Positions 49,003 to 58,250 of a stretch of 64,000 nucleotides of DNA are shown here, one piece after another; positions within the stretch are counted from its first letter, which is position 1, and every line of letters begins with the position of its first letter. Origin of the DNA: Hylemonella sp. (GTDB lineage: Bacteria; Pseudomonadota; Gammaproteobacteria; Burkholderiales; Burkholderiaceae_C). The translations under genes and the position numbers were made by a program. The notes under the pieces are model-generated. The model did no database searches, had not been told where the DNA came from, and was given only the letters and a program-made list of their open reading frames with translations. The stretch lies in the NCBI GenBank assembly GCA_030695415.1, contig JAUYQZ010000049.1, positions 248,001 to 312,000 on the forward strand, written 5' to 3'.

Positions 49003-49599
49003 ATGGATATGCAACTCACCGGCAAAATCACCCCCGACACCCTCATGTCGCTGGAGGCCTACAGCAAGTGGCGCAAGGCACACAAGGGCGATGTCATTGC
49101 CCACCGCAAACTGCGCAGCGTGCTGCTGGGCGAGCACATCAACCTGCAGTTCGAGTCGGAGCTGACCATCCGCTACCAGATCCAGGAGATGCTGCGCATC
49201 GAGAAGATTTTCGAGGAGGAAGGCATCCTGGACGAGATCCACGCCTACGCCCCGCTGGTGCCGGAGGGCAGGAACTGGAAGGCGACGATGCTGATCGAGT
49301 ACCCCGACATCAACGAGCGCAAGCGTGAGCTGGCCCGCCTGATCGGGGTGGAAGACCGCATGTTCGTCGAGGTGGAAGGCTACCCCCGCGTCTACGCCAT
49401 CGCCGACGAGGACCTGGACCGCGAGAACGAGGAGAAGACCTCGGCCGTGCACTTTGTGCGCTTCGAACTCACGCCTGCCATGTGCGCGGCCGTCAAGGCT
49501 GGCGCAGGCGTGAAGGTCGGCTGCGACCACACCAACTACCCAGCGCACGTCACGGTCGGCGCCGAGACCCTGGCCTCGCTGGCGGGCGACCTGAAGTAA
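49003..49599 (+). CDS. DUF3501 family protein
   Basis: This 198-residue protein has the DUF3501 pattern: ITPDTLMSLEAYSKWR, HRKLRSVLLGEHINLQFES, RYQIQEMLRIEKIFEEEG, and VEVEGYPRVYAIADEDLDR. The family has no known activity but is frequently encoded with a rubrerythrin and a GlpC-like Fe-S protein in proteobacteria. A shared role in peroxide or iron-sulfur stress is inferred. It lacks signal peptide and membrane segments. An alternative start one codon downstream in MDMQLTG is possible. An intrinsic hairpin follows. Confidence 0.93.
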   Translation: MDMQLTGKITPDTLMSLEAYSKWRKAHKGDVIAHRKLRSVLLGEHINLQFESELTIRYQIQEMLRIEKIFEEEGILDEIHAYAPLVPEGRNWKATMLIEYPDINERKRELARLIGVEDRMFVEVEGYPRVYAIADEDLDRENEEKTSAVHFVRFELTPAMCAAVKAGAGVKVGCDHTNYPAHVTVGAETLASLAGDLK

Positions 49600-49619
49600 G
49601 CAAGGCCCTCGCGCCACCC

Positions 49620-49645
49620 AAGGCCGGTGCCGCCGCACCGGCCTT
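49620..49645 (+). terminator. Stem-loop terminator after DUF3501 gene
   Basis: aaggccggtgc and gcaccggcctt pair over 11 bp around a CGCC loop, 20 bases after the stop. The following bases (gctatttctg) contain only a short T stretch, so termination may be partly Rho-aided. Confidence 0.75.
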
Positions 49646-49694
49646 GCTATTTCTGCGGCTCATTCCCGCGGCTCATCCCGCCCACGCTCGCCAC

Positions 49695-50042
49695 TCATGC
49701 GCGAACAGCTTGCCATTGACGGGAGGCTGACGCCACCGCCCGGCTTGTGCCGTCATCGATGGCGCGCCCATAAGCCGGCGGATGCCAGCTACTTTCGGGG
49801 GATGCCGAGGAAGAGCGCATCCTCTTGCCCGCTTCGGCGACATGGGCGGCGACCTTGGCCACCGCGTAATGAGCCAGCAGGACCTGAAGATCAGCGGCAC
49901 GCGACTCGCCCGCTGCATGCAGCCTGGCCGCTTCACGGTGCAGCCTGGACGCATGGTCCAGGAACTCGGCAGCCTTCAGATGCAACTCCGACACGGAGAG
50001 GGATTGCGGAGTATCTGGACCGCTGGCTTGAAGAAAGGGCAT
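49695..50042 (-). CDS. Small helical protein, unknown
   Basis: This protein of about 115 residues has a clear amphipathic helical core (SELHLKAAEFLDHASRLHRE, then ARLHAAGESRAADLQVLLAHYAVAKVAAHVAE). The tail is low-complexity with many Ser and Ala. MPFLQASGPD is used as the start, with AGGA about nine bases upstream; an ATG ten codons further upstream is also possible. Composition resembles phasin-like or four-helix proteins, but no family is recognised. The 286 bases from here to the barrel gene contain only promoter-like sequence. Confidence 0.55.
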   Translation of the reverse strand: MPFLQASGPDTPQSLSVSELHLKAAEFLDHASRLHREAARLHAAGESRAADLQVLLAHYAVAKVAAHVAEAGKRMRSSSASPESSWHPPAYGRAIDDGTSRAVASASRQWQAVRA

Positions 50043-50328
50043 GACGGAATCCTGGGAGTGAAGGGTGAACATGGGCAAGGTCGATAAATTGCACGCCGAG
50101 TGTCGGCATTCGCAGCGCTGCGGTCTGTGTGCTGGCTCACATGGCGCACGCGCGGCCGGCATTGCACAGAAAACGTTGTACCCAGGCAACCCTTGCGGGA
50201 TATGTGCGACAGCGAACGGTCAGGCCTGACCCGATTGCATAAGGTCGAGGCTCATGACATCCGAAGCATTTCAGGTTCATGAAAGGGTTCTCCAAAGGAC
50301 CATTCCCTCACCATCCAAAGGATTTCAT

Positions 50329-50937
50329 ATGAAAAAACTGCACCACACTCTCGTGTCCACCCTGTGCGTGGCAGCCGCAGCATTGGCCGGCGCCAGCGTC
50401 CAGGCACAAGGTAGCGGGTCCGACAGCGTCTACAGCCTCTACGGCCGTGGCACCACCCACATCGGCTTCAATGCCGGTCTGACGGATTACAAGTTGAATG
50501 ACGGCACGGGTCTGTTCGGTTCCGACAAGAACAGCACGGCTTACAACATCTATGCCGGCAGCTACTTCACCGACAGCAACCTGGGCATGGAGGTGGGCTA
50601 CACAGATTTCGGCAAGGTCAGCCGAGCCGGTGGCAGCACCAAGGCCGACGGCATCAACGTGAGCCTGATCGGCCGCCTGCCGCTGGGCAGCAGCTTCAGC
50701 CTGCTCGGCAAGGTGGGTACCACGTATTCGCGCACCGACGTCTCGGCAGCAGCCGGGTCGGGCGTAACCAGCGGCAGCCAGAGCGGCTTTGGCTGGTCCT
50801 ACGGGGTGGGCGCTGAATACGCCTTCAGCCGACAGTGGTCCGGTGTCCTGCAGTACGACGAGCACAACGTGGCCTATGCCGGCAGCGTGAACGACCGCAT
50901 CAACATCACGTCCCTGGGCGTGCGTTACCGCTACTGA
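50329..50937 (+). CDS. Outer-membrane beta-barrel protein
   Basis: This 202-residue protein has a signal peptide (MKKLHHTLVSTLCVAAAAL, cleavage near VQAQ). The rest has alternating patterns typical of a small eight-stranded barrel: YNIYAGSYFTDSNLGMEVGY, RLPLGSSFSLLGKVGTTYS, FGWSYGVGAEYAFS. It ends in ITSLGVRYRY, with aromatic terminal residues for barrel assembly. It belongs to the OmpA-barrel/OmpW-like group; its role is unknown. A good RBS (AAAGGA) precedes it and a strong terminator follows. Confidence 0.88.
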   Translation: MKKLHHTLVSTLCVAAAALAGASVQAQGSGSDSVYSLYGRGTTHIGFNAGLTDYKLNDGTGLFGSDKNSTAYNIYAGSYFTDSNLGMEVGYTDFGKVSRAGGSTKADGINVSLIGRLPLGSSFSLLGKVGTTYSRTDVSAAAGSGVTSGSQSGFGWSYGVGAEYAFSRQWSGVLQYDEHNVAYAGSVNDRINITSLGVRYRY

Positions 50938-51003
50938 TCCCCTGCGGGCTCCCGGTCTTTCGGCCTTGCCGGCCGGAGACCATGGCCTTCAGACTCAGCC
51001 TCC

Positions 51004-51037
51004 CTCTTGCGGATCACTTGCGATCCGCAAGAGTTTT
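51004..51037 (+). terminator. Rho-independent terminator of the barrel gene
   Basis: ctcttgcggatc and gatccgcaagag form a perfect 12-bp stem with a six-base loop, followed by TTTT. It lies 66 bases after the outer-membrane protein gene and upstream of the yqjD-like gene. Confidence 0.88.
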
Positions 51038-51071
51038 ACCGCGTGACAAAAGAACCAGAGAACGGAAGACC

Positions 51072-51383
51072 ATGTTTGAAACCACCGCACCCCAAAGGGA
51101 AAAATTGATGGCCGATCTGCGCCAGGTGATCGCCGATACGGAAGAACTGCTGCGCATGTCGGCCAGTGAAGTCGGCGACAGCGCCGCCGAAGTGCGAGGC
51201 CGCATCCAGAGCCGTCTGCAAGCGGCGCGCGTCGAGCTCGGCGAGCTGCAGGAGCTGGCACTCACCCACGCCAAGGCGGCGGGCCAGGCCACCGATGCCT
51301 ATGTGCACGAAAACCCCTGGAAGTCGATCGGCATCGCCGCCGCCGTCGGGGTGATCGTGGGCCTGCTGATCACCCGTCGTTGA
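51072..51383 (+). CDS. yqjD: DUF883 (ElaB/YqjD/YgaM) membrane-anchored protein
   Basis: This 103-residue protein has a long helix (residues 8-75; KLMADLRQVIADTEELLR, GRIQSRLQAARVELGE). The C-terminal hydrophobic anchor is IGIAAAVGVIVGLLITRR, preceded by HENPWKSIG, which is the DUF883 hallmark. E. coli YqjD is an inner-membrane, ribosome-associated stationary-phase protein. It heads the yqjD-yqjE-yqjK cluster (gap 13 bases). Confidence 0.92.
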   Translation: MFETTAPQREKLMADLRQVIADTEELLRMSASEVGDSAAEVRGRIQSRLQAARVELGELQELALTHAKAAGQATDAYVHENPWKSIGIAAAVGVIVGLLITRR

Positions 51384-51396
51384 AGACCCGAACGAC

Positions 51397-51792
51397 ATGA
51401 GCGCCCCCCCACAAGGCGCCGGCCTGCTGGTCTCGCTCAGGCAGTTGCTGGGCACGGCCGTGGCGACCGTGCAGGTCCGTCTGGCCTTGCTCGGCAACGA
51501 ACTCGAAGAAGAGAAGCTGCGCCTGTTCGACAGCCTGCTCTGGGCCGCCCTGGCCCTGGTGCTGCTGGCACTGGGCTCCTTGTTGCTGGCCGCCTTCATC
51601 GTCGTCCTTTTCTGGGACAGCCACCGCCTGCAGGCGCTCGGGGGGCTCGCCGTGCTGCTGCTGGGCGCCGGCGCCGGGCTTCTGGTGCGCGCGCGCGCGC
51701 GCCTGCGCCAGCCGGGCGGCCTGTTCCGCGCCAGCGTCAACGAGCTTGACCGCGACCGCGTCGGTCTCGGTGCCAGCGACCCGGGGCCCTGA
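51397..51792 (+). CDS. yqjE: YqjE-like membrane protein (phage-holin superfamily fold)
   Basis: This 131-residue protein has an N-terminal amphipathic segment (residues 8-45, LLVSLRQLLGTAVATVQVRL and NELEEEKLRLFDSL). Two transmembrane helices follow (about 48-72 and 80-98), the YqjE layout. The superfamily name mentions phage holins, but the context is the cellular yqjDEK cluster and no phage gene is near. Four bases separate it from the next gene. Confidence 0.88.
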   Translation: MSAPPQGAGLLVSLRQLLGTAVATVQVRLALLGNELEEEKLRLFDSLLWAALALVLLALGSLLLAAFIVVLFWDSHRLQALGGLAVLLLGAGAGLLVRARARLRQPGGLFRASVNELDRDRVGLGASDPGP

Positions 51793-51795
51793 GCC

Positions 51796-52104
51796 ATGCA
51801 CAGGCAGCAACGTGATGAACTGGCCCGGCGTCAACAACGCCTGCTGTTGCGCAGTGCCGAGTTGCGCGACACGCTGGCGCAGCAAACCCGCGACCTGCGG
51901 TCGGTGCTGGCCCTGGCCGACCAGCTGCGCGTTGGCGTGCACTGGTTGCGGCAGCATCCCGTCTTGCCGCTGGCCACTCTGGCCTGGCTGGCGCTGCGCC
52001 CGCCACGCCGACTCCTGCGCTGGATTCCTTCGGCACTCGCCGCCTGGCATCTGTTGCGGCGCGCAGGCCAGTGGCTGGGCCGCAGTGCGGGCAGGCCCCG
52101 CTAG
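51796..52104 (+). CDS. YqjK-like protein
   Basis: This 102-residue Arg/Leu-rich protein opens MHRQQRDELARRQQRLLLRS and has a helical N-terminal half. A hydrophobic stretch (HPVLPLATLAWLALRPPRR) follows, as in YqjK-like proteins that follow YqjE. It probably works in the inner membrane with the two upstream products. Function is not known in any organism to my knowledge. Confidence 0.75.
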   Translation: MHRQQRDELARRQQRLLLRSAELRDTLAQQTRDLRSVLALADQLRVGVHWLRQHPVLPLATLAWLALRPPRRLLRWIPSALAAWHLLRRAGQWLGRSAGRPR

Positions 52105-52160
52105 TCTAGGCCGATCCCTGCCAAGCCTGAACCGGCGGTCGCGCCAAGGAGGCGGAACAT

Positions 52161-52871
52161 TCAGCCGAATTTCAGGAACATGCGGCTGTAAGGCCCTTTG
52201 AGCCGGCCCAGCGCTTCACGCGCAGCGTCTGCGTTCTGGTTCATGGCAGCCCGGTGCAGCGTCATGACCGAGGTCTCCAGCGCCTGAAGCGCAGCGCTGA
52301 ACTCGGCGTCGCCCTGCAGGGCCTTCGGGGCCTCGCTGCGCAGCCGCTTGGCCAGGTATTCCAGCACGCCCACCCGTTTCACCAGATTCAGCATGGCCTG
52401 AGGACTGCTCGTCAGGGCGGCACCCTGCTCCAGCAGGTGCTCCATCTCGGAGTGATAGGCGTTCATGTGATCACTGAAGACGATGACGCCATTGCGCCGT
52501 CGCAACTCGGCCATGATGTCGCGTGCCTGCTCCAGCGTTTCATGCGCCTGGGGCAGCTTGCCCTGGCCGATTTCGCCGGCCGCCTGCTCATATACCCTGG
52601 CAACCGCGTTCAACGATGCACTGAATTCGGGATCGCTGTCGTAGGGAGCGGATGGCTTGGCGGCGAACCGCTCCCGAACCGATTGCCAGGCCTGCCGGGC
52701 CTGGGCCACGGCCTGCTCCGACTCGACCTGCGCCTTGCTGTTGGTGCGGAACAAAGCGGCACGGTAGGGCGCGTAGGCCTGGTTGATGGCCTCCGTGACC
52801 GGATCGGCCGCGTGGGCGCCCAGGCAGCTCAGCAGACCGAGCATCACGAAAAGATTGACAACGAGTTTCAC
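52161..52871 (-). CDS. Secreted helical protein, unknown
   Basis: This 236-residue protein has a signal peptide (MKLVVNLFVMLGLLSCLGAHA). A mature part of four or more long helices follows (AYAPYRAALFRTNSKAQVES, AHETLEQARDIMAELRRR, MLNLVKRVGVLEYLAKRLR), with the conserved-looking end LKGPYSRMFLKFG. The bundle and this ending recall cytochrome c'/c556-like proteins, but no CxxCH heme motif exists. A periplasmic four-helix protein of unknown ligand is the best reading. The only Cys residues are in the signal peptide; LSC could be a lipobox-like site. Confidence 0.75.
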   Translation of the reverse strand: MKLVVNLFVMLGLLSCLGAHAADPVTEAINQAYAPYRAALFRTNSKAQVESEQAVAQARQAWQSVRERFAAKPSAPYDSDPEFSASLNAVARVYEQAAGEIGQGKLPQAHETLEQARDIMAELRRRNGVIVFSDHMNAYHSEMEHLLEQGAALTSSPQAMLNLVKRVGVLEYLAKRLRSEAPKALQGDAEFSAALQALETSVMTLHRAAMNQNADAAREALGRLKGPYSRMFLKFG

Positions 52872-52931
52872 GGCATCTCCAGATCAGGACCAGCACAAGT
52901 CCAGCAACGTCACAGCGAGGGCCACGCCAGT

Positions 52932-53663
52932 CTAGTCAGCGCCCGACCGCCCGCCTTGATCTACCTCAAAGCTGCGCCGCCAGAGTTCAAAGTCGGGCCC
53001 GGGCGGGGCTTCGAGTGGCAGCGCCGTGCCGTGCACCGGATGCGCCAACTCCAGGCGCAGCGCATGCAGCCAGAGGCGTTGCACGCCCAGCAGCGTTGCC
53101 AGCGCGCGGTTCAGCGGACCCTTGCCGTGCGTGGCGTCGCCGATGATGGGGTGCGCGATGTGCTTGAGATGACGGCGTAGCTGGTGCCGCCGGCCGCTCA
53201 GTGGCTGCAGCTCCATCAGGGCGCAGCGCGTCGTGGGGAAAGGGCCCTGCGGCAGCGGCAATTCATAGCGCTCCAGCGTGCGATAGCGCGTCCGGGCGTC
53301 CTGCACTTGCGTGCGGCCAGCTCGCGCGTCATCCTCCATGCGCTGGAGCGGGTGATCGATCAGGCCCGATTCGGGCGGCCAGCCACGCACCGCGGCCCGA
53401 TAAGTCTTGCGCACCTGGTCCGGCGCCTCGAAGGCCGCGCCCAGCACACGGGCCGTGCCGGCATCCAGCGCAAACAGCAGCACCCCACTGGTGCCCTTGT
53501 CCAGCCGGTGCGCGGGCCAGACCGGGCGGCCGAGCTGGTCCCGCAGCAGCTGCAGGGCAAACTGCGTTTCTCCGGCATCAAGCCCGGTGCGGTGCACCAG
53601 CAGGCCCGGCGGCTTGTCCAGGGCTACGAGATAATTGTCTTGATACAGGATACGCAACAACAT
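52932..53663 (-). CDS. truC: RluA-family pseudouridine synthase (TruC-type)
   Basis: This 243-residue protein starts [20 protein letters not shown] and has the catalytic motif [16 protein letters not shown] (Asp near residue 55). Later blocks are [25 protein letters not shown] (in part) and [13 protein letters not shown]. Length and N-terminus match E. coli TruC, which modifies U65 of tRNA. The start codon overlaps the start codon of the divergent yaaA by two bases, so its promoter must lie inside yaaA. Confidence 0.92.
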   Translation of the reverse strand: MLLRILYQDNYLVALDKPPGLLVHRTGLDAGETQFALQLLRDQLGRPVWPAHRLDKGTSGVLLFALDAGTARVLGAAFEAPDQVRKTYRAAVRGWPPESGLIDHPLQRMEDDARAGRTQVQDARTRYRTLERYELPLPQGPFPTTRCALMELQPLSGRRHQLRRHLKHIAHPIIGDATHGKGPLNRALATLLGVQRLWLHALRLELAHPVHGTALPLEAPPGPDFELWRRSFEVDQGGRSGAD

Positions 53664-54438
53664 GCTGTTTTTATTATCTCCCGCCAAGTCCCTGGACTAC
53701 GACAGCCCCGCGGGCGAAGTGCCGCATACGCAGCCACTGTTCACCAGGCAATCGGCCGAGCTGATCGCTCTCCTGCGCGAGAAGTCGCCGCAGGACATTG
53801 CCGAGCTGATGGATCTGAGCGACACGCTGTCGGGCCTGAACGTGGCGCGTTACCAGGCCTGGAGCCCGAAGTTCACCGCCAGGAATTCCAGGCAGGCCGT
53901 GCTGGCATTCAACGGCGACGTCTACGAAGGGCTGGACGCAAGGACGCTCAAGGCCGAGGACCTTGCCTGGGCGCAGGAGCACGTGTGCATCCTCAGCGGC
54001 CTGTACGGCGTGCTGCGCCCGCTGGACTGGATGCAGCCCTACCGGCTGGAGATGGGCACGGCGCTGGAGAACCCGCAGGGCAAGAACCTCTACAAGTTCT
54101 GGGGCAGCCAGATCGCTGAACATTTGAACGAGCGCCTGCAGGCCGAGAAGACCCCCGTGGTGGTGAACCTGGCCTCGCAGGAATACTTCAAGGCCGTGGA
54201 CCTCAAAACCTTGAAGGCACGCGTGATCGAATGCGTGTTCGAGGACTGGAAGGGCGGCAAGTACAAGATCATCAGCTTCCTGGCCAAGCGTGCGCGCGGC
54301 CTGATGGCGCGCTATGCCGCCACCCACCGTGTCACCACACCGAAGCAGCTGGAGAAGTTCAAGCTTGAGGGCTATGCTTTCGATGCTGCCGCGTCAGATG
54401 CCGACCGCCTGGTCTTCCGTCGCAAGGTGCAGGAATGA
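53662..54438 (+). CDS. yaaA: Peroxide-stress protein YaaA (DUF328)
   Basis: This 258-residue protein starts [16 protein letters not shown], the standard YaaA opening. It has [50 protein letters not shown] and [15 protein letters not shown]. coli YaaA lowers free iron damage under hydrogen peroxide. Start codons of this gene and truC overlap divergently. The stop overlaps queF by four bases, so yaaA and queF are coupled. Confidence 0.96.
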   Translation: MLFLLSPAKSLDYDSPAGEVPHTQPLFTRQSAELIALLREKSPQDIAELMDLSDTLSGLNVARYQAWSPKFTARNSRQAVLAFNGDVYEGLDARTLKAEDLAWAQEHVCILSGLYGVLRPLDWMQPYRLEMGTALENPQGKNLYKFWGSQIAEHLNERLQAEKTPVVVNLASQEYFKAVDLKTLKARVIECVFEDWKGGKYKIISFLAKRARGLMARYAATHRVTTPKQLEKFKLEGYAFDAAASDADRLVFRRKVQE

Positions 54439-55292
54439 CCGCCCCCGAAGACTCGCAACTCGGCAAGGCGACGCCCTATGTGGACCAGTACGACGCCTCG
54501 CTGCTCTACCCCATCCCGCGTTCCCCGAAGCGCCAGGAAATCGGCCTGAGCATCAAAGAGGGCGCCACCCTGCCCTTCATGGGCGCGGACCTGTGGACGG
54601 CTTACGAGCTGGGCTGGCTGAATGCACGCGGCAAGCCGCAAGTGGCGATCGCCCACGTGACCGTGCCCTGCGAGACGCCCAACATCATCGAGAGCAAGTC
54701 CTTCAAGCTCTACCTCAACAGCTACAACAACACGAAGTTCAGCGATGAGGCAGAGGTCCTGGCACGGCTGCGCGCCGACCTGGGTGCCGCGGTGTGGCGG
54801 GACTCGGGCAGGACGGGCACGGTGGGTGTGAAGCTCATCGCGCCCGAACGGTTCGACCAGGAGCCCATCCATGAGCTCGACGGCCTGAGCCTGGACCGGC
54901 TGGAGGTGGAGTGCACGCACTACACGCCAGCGCCCGAACTGCTCAATGCGGCCTTCGATGAGCAGCCCGTGAGCGAGGTGCTGACCAGCAATCTGCTCAA
55001 GAGCAACTGCCTGGTGACCGGCCAGCCCGACTGGGCCAGCGTGCAGATCGCCTACAGCGGTCCGCAGATCGACCAGGCCGGCCTGCTGCAGTACCTGGTG
55101 AGCTTTCGCAACCACAACGAGTTCCACGAACAGTGCGTGGAGCGCATCTACATGGACCTCTGGACGCGCTGCAAGCCCGCCAAGCTGACGGTCTATGCGC
55201 GCTACACGCGCCGCGGCGGCCTGGACATCAACCCCTGGCGCACCAGCCACCCGCAGGCCCTGCCGGCCAACGTGCGCACGGCGCGGCAATAG
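54435..55292 (+). CDS. queF: NADPH-dependent 7-cyano-7-deazaguanine reductase QueF
   Basis: This 285-residue protein is the long, bimodular QueF. Marks: [17 protein letters not shown] (QueF motif), catalytic Cys in [17 protein letters not shown], and [17 protein letters not shown] with substrate-binding Glu and His. It reduces preQ0 to preQ1 in queuosine synthesis. QueD and QueE lie about 26 kb away in the same window; queC is not here. Its ATG overlaps the yaaA stop. Confidence 0.97.
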   Translation: MTAPEDSQLGKATPYVDQYDASLLYPIPRSPKRQEIGLSIKEGATLPFMGADLWTAYELGWLNARGKPQVAIAHVTVPCETPNIIESKSFKLYLNSYNNTKFSDEAEVLARLRADLGAAVWRDSGRTGTVGVKLIAPERFDQEPIHELDGLSLDRLEVECTHYTPAPELLNAAFDEQPVSEVLTSNLLKSNCLVTGQPDWASVQIAYSGPQIDQAGLLQYLVSFRNHNEFHEQCVERIYMDLWTRCKPAKLTVYARYTRRGGLDINPWRTSHPQALPANVRTARQ

Positions 55293-55316
55293 GCGCCGCG
55301 CCGCTGGGCCACCCGC

Positions 55317-56876
55317 TCAATGCAGGCGGAACACCTGCATGGACTGGGTCAGGGATGCAGCGCTGAGCTTGAGCCCGTCGGAGGCGGCCGCTGATTCCTC
55401 GGCCAGCGCGGCGTTCTGCTGCGTCAGCTGGTCGAGGTGGTTGATGGCATCGTTGACCTGGGCCACCCCGGCCGTCTGCTCGCGCGTGGCGGTGCTGATC
55501 TGGTTGATCAGCACGCCCACCTCGCGCACCGCCTCCACCACTTCCTCGATGGTCTTGTTGGCGTGCTGCATGCGCTCGGCGCCGTTGGAGATCTGGTCGG
55601 CCGAGTGCGCGATGAGCTCGCGGATCTCCTTGGCCGCCGTAGCGCTGCGCTGGGCCAGCGCGCGCACCTCGCTCGCCACCACGGCAAAACCGCGCCCCTG
55701 CTCGCCGGCGCGAGCGGCTTCCACCGCCGCGTTGAGCGCCAGGATATTGGTCTGGAAGGCAATGCCCTCGATGACCGCAATGATCTCGCGCATCTTGCCG
55801 GATGACTGGTCGATGCGCGTCATCAGCTCGCTGAGTTCATGCACCGACTCGCCGCCCTGCGTGGCCACGGTGGTGCTCTGCTCGCTGTGGCGCAGCACCT
55901 CGTCGGCGATCTGCGAAGTGTGTTTGACGGTGCTGGAGATTTCCTCCATCGAGGCGGCCGTCTGCTCCAGGCTGCTGGCCTGCGACTCGGCACGGGCCGA
56001 CAGGTCCAGGCTGCCTTCGGAGATTTCGACGGCGGTGCGGTTGAAATTGCTGATCTCGCTGTTGACATCGCCGATGACGGCGCGCAGGTTGATCTGCACC
56101 TGACGCAGGTTGCTCAGCGTGGCCGCCATGGGATGGTTGGGTGAGAAATCCAGCGAAGTCTTGAGGTTGCAGGCCGCCAGATCCCGCGCAAACAGCTCCA
56201 CCTGGTCGATGGCCCGCACATACCGCCCCTGGAACACCATCAGGGCGATGCCCGCGCCGGCCAGCAGGCCGCCGAACTGCAGCCAGCTGGCCAGGGCGCC
56301 CTGGAAGCCCAACCAGAGGGGCATCAGGCCCAGCACGATCATCAGGCCCAGCATCAGGCCCATGCGCGCCGTCGGGCCCAAGTCATGCCAGCGCTGCAGT
56401 TGCCCCTTGAGGCCGTGGAATCGCAAATGCCCGCCCTGCAGATGGAAGCTGGGCCGGCCGGCCCGGGTTTCCTCGTTCAGCTGCGCGTAAAGGCCAGCCA
56501 CCGCCTGCACTTCCTCCCGCCCGGGTTTGGTGCGCACCGAGAGGTAGGCCGCCGGCTTGCCGTTTTCCATGATGGGCGTGACGTTGGCACGCACCCAGTA
56601 ATAGCTGCCGTCCTTGCGCCGGTTCTTGACGAGACCGGTCCAAGGCTTGCCATTGCCGATGGTGCGCCACATGTCGCGGAAACCCTCGGCAGGCATGTCC
56701 GGGTGCCGGACGATGTTGTGGTTCCCGCCAATCAGCTCCTCGGGGCTGAAACCGCTGGTGGCGAAAAAGGCCGCATTGCCGTGGGTGATGTGGCCTCGGG
56801 TGTCGGTCATGGACACCAGCATGGCGCTGGCCGGGAAATCGTACTCCTGGTCGATCACGGGCAGATTGGTCCGCAT
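55317..56876 (-). CDS. PAS-domain chemoreceptor (Aer-like)
   Basis: This 519-residue protein has an N-terminal PAS domain (residues 8-120): [30 protein letters not shown] and [18 protein letters not shown], which closely resembles Aer. Two membrane segments follow (about 165-185 and 190-212), then a HAMP-like region. The MCP signalling domain has an intact tip ([37 protein letters not shown]). Redox or oxygen taxis is inferred from the PAS type; FAD binding is not shown by sequence. The start is chosen by a GGAG RBS and the PAS N-terminus. Confidence 0.93.
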   Translation of the reverse strand: MRTNLPVIDQEYDFPASAMLVSMTDTRGHITHGNAAFFATSGFSPEELIGGNHNIVRHPDMPAEGFRDMWRTIGNGKPWTGLVKNRRKDGSYYWVRANVTPIMENGKPAAYLSVRTKPGREEVQAVAGLYAQLNEETRAGRPSFHLQGGHLRFHGLKGQLQRWHDLGPTARMGLMLGLMIVLGLMPLWLGFQGALASWLQFGGLLAGAGIALMVFQGRYVRAIDQVELFARDLAACNLKTSLDFSPNHPMAATLSNLRQVQINLRAVIGDVNSEISNFNRTAVEISEGSLDLSARAESQASSLEQTAASMEEISSTVKHTSQIADEVLRHSEQSTTVATQGGESVHELSELMTRIDQSSGKMREIIAVIEGIAFQTNILALNAAVEAARAGEQGRGFAVVASEVRALAQRSATAAKEIRELIAHSADQISNGAERMQHANKTIEEVVEAVREVGVLINQISTATREQTAGVAQVNDAINHLDQLTQQNAALAEESAAASDGLKLSAASLTQSMQVFRLH

Positions 56877-57002
56877 GCAGGTCTCCTGGTTTTCAAGCCC
56901 TGATTCAAGCACGGAATTTGCCCCTGACGCGTCGAAAGTGGCGGTCGAATGTGGCGCAATTCGCACTTCAACGGGTTTGTCGGCCGTGCGGGATCCTCAA
57001 TC

Positions 57003-57350
57003 TCAGGGCTGACCCTGGGGCCACTGCATGTCCAACAGCTTCCAGCCCCCCGCCGCCATCTTCTGCACCGTGCAGCGGTAGTCCGAACGGACCGTGGGCG
57101 CCCCAAAACGCGCCTGGGCATGGAGTGCTCCCAGGGCCAGCCAGACGTCGGGCAGGCTCGCCCAGCGCACGTCGTTCGCTGGCGTCGCGGGGCGCGAGGG
57201 GTCGGCCTTGGGCTTGCCCAGGGTCTTCAGCGAAGCCATCGCATATTGCTGGCACGCGTAAGCGGCGTACATCGCGTCGTCCCGGTCGGCCGCTTGCGCG
57301 GCGCCGCCCCCCAAGGAAACGGACAGGGCCAGGGCCAGGAAAGATTTCAA
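57003..57350 (-). CDS. Small secreted protein, unknown
   Basis: This 115-residue protein has a signal peptide (MKSFLALALSVSLGGGAAQA) and a mature domain with two Cys (YACQQYAM and YRCTVQKM), possibly a disulfide. It ends KLLDMQWPQGQP. No family recognised. It is independent: 54 bases from the crotonase gene on the same strand, with an upstream position after the crotonase stop. Confidence 0.7.
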   Translation of the reverse strand: MKSFLALALSVSLGGGAAQAADRDDAMYAAYACQQYAMASLKTLGKPKADPSRPATPANDVRWASLPDVWLALGALHAQARFGAPTVRSDYRCTVQKMAAGGWKLLDMQWPQGQP

Positions 57351-57404
57351 GATCGTTGCTTTCGATAAAAGGGCACTGTACGCCGGCTACGGCAAGGCAC
57401 CGCC

Positions 57405-58250
57405 TCAGCGGCCGATGTCTCGGAAGGACTGCATTGGCGACAGGGGCGGAAACTGACCCGCCCGCTTTTCCTTCATGGCCGTGACGGACTCCAGCACGTG
57501 CCGGTTGCTCCATATCGCCCCCTGCAACCAGCCCATCTGCTTGAGCGCATCGTCCACGCCATGGTCGCGCGCATAGTGCAGGGCCTGCTTGGTGCCCCAG
57601 AGGGCCACGGGCGGCTTGCTGGCGATTTCCCTGGCCGTCTGCAGGGCACCGGCCAGCAGCGCCTCGGGCGTGTCGAACACCTGGTTCACCAGCCCGTAGC
57701 CCAGGGCCTGCGTCGCCGGCATCCGGCGCCCGGTGTAGGCCAGCTCCTTGACCACGCCCAGGGGCATGAGCTTCGGTAAACGCTGCAGCGTACCCACATC
57801 GGCCACCATGCCGATGTTGATTTCCTGGATGCAGAAGAAAGCGTCCGTCGTGGCGTAGCGCAGGCAGCAGGCGCTGACCATGTCGACCGCGCCGCCGATG
57901 CAGCCGCCCTGGATGGCCGCGATCACCGGGATGCGCAAGGTCTCCAGTTTGGTGAAGGTGGCCTGCATGTCGGTGAGCAGGTCGAAGATGGCGGCACGGC
58001 CTTCGGCGCTGCTGTCGTCCAGGGTGATGGCACCGCCGAAGGTCTCCAGCGCCATGCCCGCGCTGAAGTGCTTGCCGGTGCTGCTGATGAGCAACACGCG
58101 CGCCTCGGCCCCGGCGTGCAGTTGCGTGAGCACCGCGTCCAGCTCGCGCCAGAACTGCGGGTGCATGGTGTTCATGGCCTCGGGGCGATTGAGAACCAGA
58201 TGTGCAATGTGTTGCTCAATCGTCAGGGAAAAGCAGGGCGGTGTGTTCAT
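57405..58250 (-). CDS. Crotonase-family protein, delta3,5-delta2,4-dienoyl-CoA isomerase-like
   Basis: This 281-residue protein has the crotonase oxyanion blocks GKHFSAGMALETFGG and AIQGGCIGGAVDMVSACCLR. Then comes FCIQEINIGMVADVGTLQRL. This last stretch matches eukaryotic ECH1-type dienoyl-CoA isomerase closely, including the acidic residues (Asp in AVDMV, Glu in QEIN, Asp in VADVG) thought to be catalytic. It would move double bonds in unsaturated fatty-acid degradation. The start lies inside dinB: the two same-strand genes overlap by 35 bases. Confidence 0.9.
   Translation of the reverse strand: MNTPPCFSLTIEQHIAHLVLNRPEAMNTMHPQFWRELDAVLTQLHAGAEARVLLISSTGKHFSAGMALETFGGAITLDDSSAEGRAAIFDLLTDMQATFTKLETLRIPVIAAIQGGCIGGAVDMVSACCLRYATTDAFFCIQEINIGMVADVGTLQRLPKLMPLGVVKELAYTGRRMPATQALGYGLVNQVFDTPEALLAGALQTAREIASKPPVALWGTKQALHYARDHGVDDALKQMGWLQGAIWSNRHVLESVTAMKEKRAGQFPPLSPMQSFRDIGR

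Noticed and set aside
51397-51792. Phage holin as evidence of a prophage
   Set aside because: The protein is YqjE-like within the cellular yqjDEK cluster; no other phage gene is nearby.
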